From Celerinatantimonas sp046054195 (GTDB lineage: Bacteria > Pseudomonadota > Gammaproteobacteria > Enterobacterales > Celerinatantimonadaceae): a DNA stretch of 64,000 nucleotides. The stretch covers positions 61,818-125,817 of the forward strand of contig NZ_JBEQCS010000011.1 in assembly GCF_046054195.1 (NCBI RefSeq), in the 5' to 3' direction. The notes below the pieces were generated by a model, which saw only the letters and a list, made by a program, of their open reading frames with translations, was not told the origin of the DNA and searched no databases. Below, piece after piece: positions 45,913 to 52,902 of the stretch. A program made the translations under genes and the position numbers. Positions within the stretch are counted from its first letter, which is position 1; every line of letters starts with the position of its first letter.

Positions 45913-46745
45913 ACCTGGCAGCCGCTTGTCGAGCGACCGGGATTTCACGGCAATCGATTTATCAAGCGGTTGAGCGAATGGCGAGCCGACGAGCAACATT
46001 ATCCGTCATCAAAGATTGGGTCCTGTACTGGCGTAGATTCATGCCGAGGTTAGGGACACGTAAGCTTTATACGTTGATAAAACCAAAGCTGGTTGACCAG
46101 GATATCAAACTGGGAAGAGACGGGTTCTTTGCCTATTTGAGAAGTCAGGGTTTGCTCGTTAAGCCCAAAAGAAGCTTCACAAAAACGACGGACAGTAAGC
46201 ACTGGATGAGAAAATATCCCAACTTGCTGAAAGAAGGAAGGCAACCTCATGCTGCGCATGTCCTGGTCAGTGACATAACGTATGTTGAATCAGACCAAGG
46301 CGTGCACTATCTATCGCTGGTCACCGATGCCAGTTCACGTAAGATAGTCGGTCATCATTTAAGCAAAGACATGAAGGCGGATAACGTGGTGAAAGCGCTG
46401 CAAATGGCGGTGAAAGATAAGCGCTATCTTGGGAATGCTGTGCATCACTCAGACCGAGGCGTACAGTATTGTTCAGCCGTCTATCAGAATGTGCTTCAGA
46501 AGAATCGAATTCAGCCATCAATGACGGATGGGTATGATTGCTACCAAAATGCGTTAGCCGAAAGAGTGAATGGAATACTGAAGCAGGAATTTTTAATCTA
46601 CCGGTGTAAAACACTGGCCGAGCTGGCTAAACTAGTCAGAGAATCAATAGCGATATATAACGAACTAAGGCCGCACTTGAGTTTAAATATGGAAACACCC
46701 AATCAGGTGCACAATAGAAAAGGCCAGCTACTGGAGCTGGCCTAA
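45861..46745 (+). CDS. IS3-family transposase OrfB, made as an OrfAB fusion by -1 frameshifting
   Basis: The orfB frame is open from the slippery site A6G at 45861, through INLAAACRATGISRQSIY, to the stop at 46745. A call from the internal ATG at 45978 misses the N-terminus. The rve/DDE integrase core is intact: D in LVSDITYVE, D in HHSDRGVQYC and E in NALAERVNG. With OrfA the fusion is about 409 residues, the active transposase. There are no stop codons or obvious lesions, so the element may be active. Confidence 0.92.
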   Translation, partial: KKVLIRFIWQAKTKGEINLAAACRATGISRQSIYQAVERMASRRATLSVIKDWVLYWRRFMPRLGTRKLYTLIKPKLVDQDIKLGRDGFFAYLRSQGLLVKPKRSFTKTTDSKHWMRKYPNLLKEGRQPHAAHVLVSDITYVESDQGVHYLSLVTDASSRKIVGHHLSKDMKADNVVKALQMAVKDKRYLGNAVHHSDRGVQYCSAVYQNVLQKNRIQPSMTDGYDCYQNALAERVNGILKQEFLIYRCKTLAELAKLVRESIAIYNELRPHLSLNMETPNQVHNRKGQLLELA

Positions 46746-46774
46746 AAACTGTCAACCTATTTTAGGACGGGTCA

Positions 46775-47149
46775 TGTGGTTAAGACGGTCTGCTGCTATG
46801 CCGGGACTGCTCCAAGTTTTGAGACAGCCCACCCACACGACCTATACGTTATTTCTGCCTTGAAGTGGGCTCAGTCAATAGTACTTTGTTCAATGAGCCT
46901 TCTAACTTCCCCTTTAAAGCCATTTATTTATTACTGTTGGGGTTTGAGGCGTTCACGCTTTTCGATTCAAAATCCACTAACAGGCTGATTTTTTTAGGTA
47001 TATGTATCCTAGGGTAGATAGATAAATAATTCCCTAGAAATGAGTTACGTCAAGTTGCAAAAACTTAAGCTAGTCTTCCTTCATCGTTTAGCTAAATCAA
47101 TTTAAGAACCAAAGCCACAACACACTAGTAAGCAGGTGCGTCTATCACA
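46775..47149. other. Non-coding stretch between the IS and the NmrA-like gene
   Basis: 375 bp. A 70-codon open frame at 46776-46988 has no ribosome-binding site and no recognisable sequence, and I do not call it a gene. The segment has no similarity by eye to bcp or perM, so it belongs to the inserted DNA. It contains no clear terminator for the minus-strand gene at its right edge. Confidence 0.5.
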
Positions 47150-48043
47150 TTAAAGCCTATCCTCGAATATCACCCGCTCATTATTTATTAAGTTTTTTAC
47201 AAAATCGCGATAACTTTTTAATGGGCGACCTAAGAGTTTGGTTAAATGCTCCGTATCGCCTGCTTGAGGGATCATGCCATAACCTACATAACGCTCTGCC
47301 ATCAAGCGCATTTCATAAGCACTCCACTTGGGCATGATTGTCTCCATGTATGATTCAAATCCACTCGGGTCATCACCACCATATTTGATGGTTTTACCCA
47401 ATTCTTCAGACCAAATAGCCGCGATGTCAGTGCCGCTTAGTGTGTCTGGGCCAACAAGATTTAAGGTTTCAACCGGAAGTGTCGTTTCGGCTTGGTCTCG
47501 ACGGATTAATTCGAGTGCAGCTATCTCAGCAATATCGGTAACATCAATCATTGCAATTCCTTTGCCGCCAATAGGTATTGGATAAACCTCATTGTTAAAA
47601 ATGACCTCCTTTACCCTAACATCATTATCGATAAAATAAGCTGGTCGCAAGATAGTTGCACTAAATCCTTGTTCTTTCAGCATTCTTTCTGCTCCATATT
47701 TCACCGTAAAATGAGGTACGTTAACGGCTTTTTCGGCATCAAATACGGAGAGATATACGACTCGATCTACACCAACTTCTTTGGCTATGTTTAAAGTGAT
47801 AAGTGCTTGGGTAAATTCGTCACCAGTTACAGCGTTAAGTAGGAACAGAGTTCGAATGCCAGTCATTGCTTCTCTAAGTGAATCAATATTAAGTAGATCA
47901 CCTTTAACCACCTCTACCATTTTAGAAAATGACACTTTTGAAGGGGATCGGGTTAAAACTCGAACGTCCATGTTACGTTGTAGTAATTGTTCAACGATTT
48001 GTTGGCCCACGCGGCCAGTCGCCCCGGTTACGAGAATGGTCAT
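47150..48043 (-). CDS. NmrA-like NAD(P)-binding atypical SDR protein
   Basis: 297 residues. An N-terminal Rossmann loop GATGRVGQQIVEQLL (about 7-21) and RVLTRSP form the nucleotide site; later, VYLSVFDAEK and ILRPAYFIDN match NmrA/QorB-type atypical short-chain dehydrogenases. Relatives are quinone oxidoreductases or redox-sensing regulators; the substrate is unknown. Divergent from a LysR regulator 99 bp away, a layout in which the regulator usually controls the oxidoreductase. Part of the inserted segment. Confidence 0.82.
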   Translation of the reverse strand: MTILVTGATGRVGQQIVEQLLQRNMDVRVLTRSPSKVSFSKMVEVVKGDLLNIDSLREAMTGIRTLFLLNAVTGDEFTQALITLNIAKEVGVDRVVYLSVFDAEKAVNVPHFTVKYGAERMLKEQGFSATILRPAYFIDNDVRVKEVIFNNEVYPIPIGGKGIAMIDVTDIAEIAALELIRRDQAETTLPVETLNLVGPDTLSGTDIAAIWSEELGKTIKYGGDDPSGFESYMETIMPKWSAYEMRLMAERYVGYGMIPQAGDTEHLTKLLGRPLKSYRDFVKNLINNERVIFEDRL

Positions 48044-48074
48044 AATGTGTTCTCCGAATTATTAATTAGGCAGT

Positions 48075-48090
48075 ATTGTCTGCTGACAAT
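48075..48090. promoter_or_regulatory. Candidate LysR operator between the NmrA-like and LysR genes
   Basis: A perfect 6-4-6 inverted repeat (ATTGTC-TGCT-GACAAT) lies in the middle of the 99-bp divergent region. LysR proteins bind imperfect palindromes in such positions; the assignment is by location only. Confidence 0.5.
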
Positions 48091-48142
48091 TGAAATATTA
48101 GGCGTTTCTTTTTTAATTATATAGATAGTAAAATTGGACAAT

Positions 48143-49057
48143 ATGTCTCATGGATGGAACGAAATTATGGACTTACTTGCGCTTTCAGATTTCAATTTAG
48201 TCGCTAGATACGGTGGCTTTAGCAGTGCTGCACGTGCTACAGGACGCCCAAAAGCAACTTTATCAAGACGTGTTGCTGAACTTGAACATAGTCTTCAACT
48301 CAGGTTATTTGAACGTGGCTCTCACCGACTCAAATTGACCGAAGAAGGAATGGTCCTCTATGAACGAACAGGTGTTTTGCTAACAGAATTAGATGAAACT
48401 GTTTTGGCCATTTCGTCCAGATCGAGTCAACCTCGTGGACGTTTGAGAGTTAGTGCTCCATTACTATTTAGTCAACTTGTAATGGGGAAGCTGGCCGCTG
48501 AGTTCTCATTAAAATATCCGGATGTACAATTAGAGGTGACCTCAGACGATCATATCTCCGATATGGTCGAGGAGGGGTATGATCTGGTAATTAGAGTTAA
48601 CCCTGCGATAGATGAAAACTTATATGGCCGCAAGTTTTTGCAGGATAAACTCGTAGTGGTGGCAAGTACTGAGGTAAAACGACCATCCAATAATCAAGCT
48701 GTTCCGGTCGTAATACATGGCTCCGGTAAACAACCCGATATGTGGAATTTCATTTCAAACGGCGAGAAAATAAATCTACGAGTTATTCCAGTATTACGGC
48801 TTTCCTCCATGATTATGATCCGTGATGCCATATGTGCTGGAGCTGGAGTTGGAATGCTTCCTCTCTCACTAATAGATAGAGAACTAAAGTCAGGTAAATT
48901 GATTCGATGGGGAGAGGCTCAAACAGCCGATATTTCCTTGTGGGTACTGTATCCATCACGTCGATTACTTAATGCCAGAGTCAAGGTATTTTTAGAGCAT
49001 TTGCAAGCGGCATTTCCATTGGGGCAGCCAGAAGAACTCGTCGCCTACCTTGATTAG
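48143..49057 (+). CDS. LysR-family transcriptional regulator
   Basis: 304 residues from the ATG at 48143; ATG 48167 and TTG 48134 are alternatives. The N-terminal winged helix (about 10-65) has GGFSSAARATGRPKATLSRRVAELE, and a LysR substrate-binding domain (about 90-290) follows. The variant recognition helix (GRPKATLSRRV) resembles the DsdC/AaeR-like group that regulates a neighbouring oxidoreductase. It is divergent from the NmrA-like gene, its likely target. A G-rich 5-bp hairpin follows its stop (about 49072-49085) without a T-tract. Confidence 0.87.
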   Translation: MSHGWNEIMDLLALSDFNLVARYGGFSSAARATGRPKATLSRRVAELEHSLQLRLFERGSHRLKLTEEGMVLYERTGVLLTELDETVLAISSRSSQPRGRLRVSAPLLFSQLVMGKLAAEFSLKYPDVQLEVTSDDHISDMVEEGYDLVIRVNPAIDENLYGRKFLQDKLVVVASTEVKRPSNNQAVPVVIHGSGKQPDMWNFISNGEKINLRVIPVLRLSSMIMIRDAICAGAGVGMLPLSLIDRELKSGKLIRWGEAQTADISLWVLYPSRRLLNARVKVFLEHLQAAFPLGQPEELVAYLD

Positions 49058-49225
49058 GATGTCCAAGGGAGGGGGGATGCTCCCCAAGTCGAATTTAGAC
49101 AAATTTAAACTTCAATTTACAGACTGAATTGGAGGTTTCCTCGTGGTGATTCACTGATAAAAATAATAATACTGATTATTCCCGATAAAGTTTTTATTGA
49201 AGATAATTTTTCAAATTCTCTTCAA

Positions 49226-49245
49226 TAGGAAACGATCATTCCCTA
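49226..49245. promoter_or_regulatory. TetR-type operator in front of tetR
   Basis: The 20-mer TAGGAAACGATCATTCCCTA is an imperfect palindrome 34 bp before the tetR start. It matches the element at 49954-49973 at 15 of 20 positions, including the full left half. Confidence 0.65.
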
Positions 49246-49278
49246 TTATGAGTTAAATTCGAGTTCAGGGTGCCATTG

Positions 49279-49872
49279 ATGACAGCATTACCAAGAAGAC
49301 CAAGAACGTTTGATACTGACGTTGCGTTAGCGAATGCAATTAACGTATTCAGCACTAAAGGTTACAACGGGACATCTATCAAAGACTTGAGCGAGTCACT
49401 CAATTTGACTGCTGGGAGCATTTATAAAGCGTTTAAAGATAAACGAACGCTGTTTATGAAAGCGTTAGATTACTATAAAGATCAAAGGTATACGTTAAGT
49501 CAGGTTCGAATTGCTCAAGCAGACTCTGGTAGGGAAAAAATTCGTAATTTATTGAACGGCTATGCACATGACAGCTTGGGTGAATCGGGTCAAATCGGCT
49601 GTATGGTGGTTGCTACAGCGGTTGAATTATCTAGCGAAGACAGTGAAATAAAGCAGAAAATCAATAGACTATTTGACTCGGGGATAAAAACGATTCGTGA
49701 ACTTATCATCCTTGGTCAACAAGATGGGTCGATTTCGATGGCTATTGATCCAGATAAAATGGCTCAAACAATCCACAGTATTACTCAAGGAATGCGGGTG
49801 ATTGGAAAAGTGAATGTAGACAAAAGTCATTTGGAAAACATTGTTTCCACATCAATGAGCCTACTTGATTAA
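49279..49872 (+). CDS. TetR/AcrR-family transcriptional regulator
   Basis: 197 residues from the ATG at 49279, which has AGGG at proper spacing; a GTG at 49270 is possible. The N-terminal helix-turn-helix (about 10-55) has ALANAINVFSTKGYNGTSIKDLSESLNLTAGSIYKAFKDKR-type sequence, and the C-terminal ligand-binding domain resembles TetR_C_16-like proteins, with a cysteine (GQIGCMVV) in the usual region. Matching operators in front of this gene and the hydrolase gene suggest it represses itself and the hydrolase-YdcZ pair. Confidence 0.88.
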   Translation: MTALPRRPRTFDTDVALANAINVFSTKGYNGTSIKDLSESLNLTAGSIYKAFKDKRTLFMKALDYYKDQRYTLSQVRIAQADSGREKIRNLLNGYAHDSLGESGQIGCMVVATAVELSSEDSEIKQKINRLFDSGIKTIRELIILGQQDGSISMAIDPDKMAQTIHSITQGMRVIGKVNVDKSHLENIVSTSMSLLD

Positions 49873-49953
49873 TAAGTAGTGCGTTCACCTAAATAACTTT
49901 CAATTTTTCAATTGGCTATCCAATTTATTGTGTAGCCATAATTTTTACGTAAT

Positions 49954-49973
49954 TAGGAAACGAACGTTTCCAT
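49954..49973. promoter_or_regulatory. TetR-type operator in front of the hydrolase gene
   Basis: The core GGAAACG-AA-CGTTTCC (49956-49971) is a perfect inverted repeat placed 16 bp before the hydrolase start. It corresponds to the operator-like sequence before tetR, so both are likely bound by the same regulator. Confidence 0.68.
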
Positions 49974-49988
49974 AATGGGGGGGGTAAT

Positions 49989-50888
49989 ATGCAAAATATT
50001 AAATTTGACGAGCAACTGTTTTGGCAACAATTTTCTCATGGGGTGGTAAGAACACAAATGGGACGGCTGCACTATGTATCAGGAGGACAAGGCCCCACGG
50101 TATTATTGTTACCAGGATGGCCGCAAAGTTGGTATGCGTGGCGTTATCTGATGCCAGCACTGGCTAACTCAGGTAAACGAGTAGTCGCCCTTGATCTTCC
50201 AGGAATGGGTGACTCTGATCATCCAACCGAAGGATATGATTCAACGACTATTGCCCTAATATTACACTCAGTGATTCAGAGTCTCGCTTCAGAAGAAAAA
50301 GATGGTATCGAAATCATCGCTCATGATGTCGGTGCGTGGATGGGCTATGCACTTGCTTCAGACCACCCTAATTGCGTTAAAAAACTGGTATTAATGGATG
50401 CTGCAATACCGGGGCTTAGCACTCTACCCAGTGGTGAACTGACAGATGAACAAGTCATGCGTACTTGGCATTTTGCTTTTAACCGGTTGAGTGATCTTCC
50501 TGAAATTTTGCTTAAAGATCGTGAAGAACCCTTTCTAAGATGGTTGTTTTCAACCAAAGCTGAATTCGGTTGGATGATAGATGAAAAGGCGCTTGCAGAA
50601 TATGTTCGTGTTAATCGTCTTCCTGGAGCGCTACGCAGTGCGCTAAGTTACTATAAAAATGCGTTCTCCAAGCAGGATATGGCGATAAATAAATTACGCT
50701 CAGAGAAGCAATTGTTAATGCCTGTATTCGCAATTGGTGCACGATATGGTGTCGCTGATTTGCTGTATAATACATTATCTCCAATGTGTGCTGATATTCG
50801 GGGAGAGGTAATCGAAGGTGCTGGTCACTATTTGCCAGAGGAAAGCCCCGAGCACCTTGAGGCTGTGTTAAAAGAGTTCCAGTCATGA
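49989..50888 (+). CDS. Alpha/beta hydrolase, epoxide-hydrolase/haloalkane-dehalogenase type
   Basis: 299 residues. The oxyanion region LPGWPQSWYAWR (about 36-47), the nucleophile elbow AHDVGAWMG with an aspartate nucleophile (about D113), and the late catalytic histidine in GAGHYLPEESP (about 276-279) fit epoxide hydrolases and haloalkane dehalogenases rather than serine esterases. The substrate is unknown. Its ribosome-binding region is a run of eight G residues (49977-49984) ending 4 bp before the ATG. The stop overlaps the next gene by 4 bp (ATGA), so it is coupled to the YdcZ-type protein. Confidence 0.87.
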   Translation: MQNIKFDEQLFWQQFSHGVVRTQMGRLHYVSGGQGPTVLLLPGWPQSWYAWRYLMPALANSGKRVVALDLPGMGDSDHPTEGYDSTTIALILHSVIQSLASEEKDGIEIIAHDVGAWMGYALASDHPNCVKKLVLMDAAIPGLSTLPSGELTDEQVMRTWHFAFNRLSDLPEILLKDREEPFLRWLFSTKAEFGWMIDEKALAEYVRVNRLPGALRSALSYYKNAFSKQDMAINKLRSEKQLLMPVFAIGARYGVADLLYNTLSPMCADIRGEVIEGAGHYLPEESPEHLEAVLKEFQS

Positions 50889-51322
50889 ATGTAATCAGTG
50901 TTGTACTTGCGCTTTTCGCAGGACTAATGCTACCAGTTCAGTCGTTGATGAACGCTCAGTTAGCGAAAGGCTTGCACTCTAGTTTATGGGCAACCGCGTT
51001 TTCTGGTGGAATATTAACTATCATTCTCTCGTTGATCGCATTCATGACAGCGGGGGGGTTACCGATGATTAAAGAAACAATAGCGCAGCCTTGGTGGGTG
51101 TGGCTAGGAGGCATTTGTGGATGTGTTGTTTTATCAGTATCCGCGATCGTTGTTCCACAACTTGGTGCGGCGAAAATGGTTGCCTTTATAATGGTAGGGC
51201 AAATTTTCAGTTCCTTGCTGATAGATCGATTTGGTATGTTTGGTGCTAATATTGTTGAAATTGAGCCTACACGAGTAGCCGCACTCATTTTCCTTATGAT
51301 TGGTGCAAGTCTATTAGCGTGA
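50885..51322 (+). CDS. YdcZ-family (DUF606) small membrane protein
   Basis: 145 residues, almost entirely hydrophobic, with about four to five transmembrane segments and the family block LPVQSLMNAQLAKGLHSSLWATAFSG (about 17-42). YdcZ proteins belong to the drug/metabolite transporter superfamily; short single-domain members may pair to form a channel. The gene is translationally coupled to the hydrolase, so it may export or import the hydrolase substrate or product. A run of seven G residues (51052-51058) lies in the coding sequence. Confidence 0.83.
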   Translation: MNVISVVLALFAGLMLPVQSLMNAQLAKGLHSSLWATAFSGGILTIILSLIAFMTAGGLPMIKETIAQPWWVWLGGICGCVVLSVSAIVVPQLGAAKMVAFIMVGQIFSSLLIDRFGMFGANIVEIEPTRVAALIFLMIGASLLA

Positions 51323-51760
51323 GAAAATATTCCTCATGTATATTTCCTCACTGCTCCTAAGCCGTTGACGAATTTAATGGTTTAGGAGCGATAGCTATGA
51401 TGCGGCTACCGAAATATCTATATATTGCGATAGATGAAGTTATCCTCCTTTATCTAATTTAGAAAAATTGCTAAAACGAAACTGTCCAGCTTTATCTGGG
51501 CTGGCACAGTTATGCACCTTTCCTTCTCAGCGTGAAAGTGCACTCAAAATCTGCTGTTGTACGTTTGCCTTACCTGTAGTTACAAGAGGGAGTGTCGTTG
51601 TAAGCTTTTTAAAAGCTATACGTCATTTTGTAATCTAATGCCAATACCGCTCATTAACCTATTGATTATAAATTAAACTTTTATTGAAGATGCTGCATGA
51701 TAAGAGTATGAAAAGTCGGCTAAAAACCGTATAACAAGCGTTAGCTGCCAAAGGACTAGA
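51323..51760. other. Intergenic stretch with an 11-bp stem-loop, upstream of the FMN-binding gene
   Basis: 438 bp without a supported gene. Just after the YdcZ gene there is a stem (51353-51363/51379-51389, ten pairs plus one G-T) with a 15-base loop but no T-tract. Close to the next gene the sequence ATAACAAGCGTTAGCTGCC (about 51731-51749) resembles the end of an integron attC site. The rest is AT-rich and unassigned. Confidence 0.5.
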
Positions 51761-52360
51761 ATGCACATTCCCGAAAAATGGAAAATATATTCCAACACAG
51801 AAATGCACAACTTTATTAAAGAGTATAGCTTTGCTGCTGTCATATCTAATGATTTAGAAGCATCGCATCTCCCTTTATTGCTTAAGGAAAATGAGGGGGA
51901 AAATGGCACACTTTATGGTCACTTTGCCAGAACAAATCACCACTGGAAAGCTGCTAACGGAGCCAAGGTTTTAGTGATTTTTTCTGGTCCACACTCATAC
52001 ATTTCACCAACTTGGTATGAGACTTCTCCAGCAGTACCAACTTGGAACTACAGTACAGTCCATGCCACAGGAATAATTCAGCTAACGGATCAGGAAACAA
52101 CTCTGACAACACTTGATGAAACCGTGAAAAAATATGATCCTAATTTAACTATTCCAGAGGGCTTTAAATCAAAACTTAGTAAAGGTATTGTTGGTTTTAA
52201 AATCAACATAGAATCGCTTCAAGGTAAAGAAAAACTAGGGCAACATCGCTCAACAGAAGATCAGCTTGGGGTTACATCGGCTTTATCAAAAACAGAAAGC
52301 CTTCAAAGCCAATTACTTTATCAGTACATGCTTAACAGGGGCGTTGGTATCGGCAAGTAA
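51761..52360 (+). CDS. PaiB-like FMN-binding protein
   Basis: 199 residues of the FMN-binding split-barrel family (FMN_bind_2), with GPHSYISPTWYE (about 77-88) and VPTWNYSTVHATG (about 93-105). PaiB of Bacillus is described as a negative transcriptional regulator, and relatives are flavin-binding proteins of uncertain role. The gene stands alone with its own leader. Sequences at both edges resemble integron cassette boundaries (GCGTTAGC before, TAACAAACGATCAAG directly at the stop), so it may have arrived as a cassette. Confidence 0.83.
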   Translation: MHIPEKWKIYSNTEMHNFIKEYSFAAVISNDLEASHLPLLLKENEGENGTLYGHFARTNHHWKAANGAKVLVIFSGPHSYISPTWYETSPAVPTWNYSTVHATGIIQLTDQETTLTTLDETVKKYDPNLTIPEGFKSKLSKGIVGFKINIESLQGKEKLGQHRSTEDQLGVTSALSKTESLQSQLLYQYMLNRGVGIGK

Positions 52361-52711
52361 CAAACGATCAAGGTGTCAAACATACTTTTCCTAATCTGAC
52401 AGAAACGATTTAGGGTAATAGTTCTAACGCGTTTCTGTCCACAAATGAGTTATAGGCTCAGAATCATGCTTGTGATCACCGAGCGATTCTGTCGCAATGA
52501 AAATCAGCCTCATCTTATAACATCGCCTAAACTTTTTATGACAAGTTCCCGCTTCGAAAAGCGTCAAAAATAGCCCAATTTACAAAAAAATATGACAACT
52601 GCTATAATTAGGGTTCAAACAAGAAATTTATTAACTTAACTCATTGTTAAAGATAGACTTTATTAAGAATCGTCAAAATTTATGTCTTAGCATATTTCCA
52701 AGGGTGGGAAG
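52361..52711. other. Accessory DNA between the PaiB-like gene and the right 188-bp repeat
   Basis: 351 bp. It contains a 10-bp perfect stem (GACAGAAACG at 52398-52407, CGTTTCTGTC at 52430-52439) with a 22-base loop, and a strong promoter-like sequence at 52579-52608. No gene is visible. Confidence 0.55.
52579..52608 (+). promoter_or_regulatory. Promoter-like sequence facing the bcp fragment
   Basis: -35 TTTACA (5 of 6 consensus) and -10 TATAAT (6 of 6) are separated by 18 bp. Transcription would begin near 52615, run through the truncated bcp segment and stop at its terminator (52866-52891), giving an RNA of about 275 bases. Confidence 0.55.
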
Positions 52712-52713
52712 TC

Positions 52714-52845
52714 ATGGGACGAGAAAATATGGGCGTGGTTAGAACCAGTTTCTTAGTCGATGAATCGGGTAACATTGAGCATATATTTGATAAGTTCAAA
52801 ACCAAAGATCACCACGAAGTGGTTTTAAACTACTTAAACAAATAA
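52714..52845 (+). pseudogene. Truncated 3' fragment of bcp
   Basis: The fragment keeps the bcp reading frame from an internal methionine codon (ATG 52714, MGRENMGVV...) to the natural stop. It encodes only the last 43 residues and lacks both catalytic cysteines, so it cannot be a peroxidase. By chance or selection it is preceded by a G-rich ribosome-binding sequence (GGGTGGGAAG) and a promoter, so the peptide could be made. Confidence 0.85.
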
Positions 52846-52865
52846 GCCTTGATGCTAAAAGGCGC

Positions 52866-52891
52866 AGGCGCGAAACTCTCGCGCCTTTTTT
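52866..52891 (+). terminator. bcp terminator (right copy)
   Basis: Same 8-bp stem, 5-base loop and T-tract as at 45442-45467. It now also lies just beyond the perM stop on the other strand. Confidence 0.9.
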
Positions 52892-52902
52892 ATTCAATAC
52901 GT

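Larger units (their letters stand above)
45476..46774 (+). mobile_element. Complete IS3-family insertion sequence
   Basis: 1,299 bp bounded by 25-bp terminal inverted repeats (45476-45500 and 46750-46774) that match at 21 of 25 positions and begin TG / end CA, as in IS3 elements. It encodes orfA and orfB in overlapping frames joined by an A6G slippery heptamer. I see no target-site duplication: the left flank ends CAATA and the right flank begins TGTGG. This suggests that the right side has been rearranged or that the element arrived together with its neighbouring DNA. Confidence 0.93.
52712..52899. repeat. Right copy of the 188-bp perfect direct repeat
   Basis: Identical to 45288-45475. It joins native sequence on its right: after the shared TTCAATA the DNA continues into the perM 3' region, so this copy marks the original bcp-perM junction. 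Its left border (before TCATGGGACG) is foreign sequence. Confidence 0.97.

Noticed and set aside
46776..46988. 70-codon open frame right after the IS
   Set aside because: No ribosome-binding site, odd composition and no recognisable motif; treated as non-coding accessory DNA.
45476..52711. Integrative element with its own integrase
   Set aside because: No tyrosine or serine recombinase gene is present; only the IS3 transposase is found.
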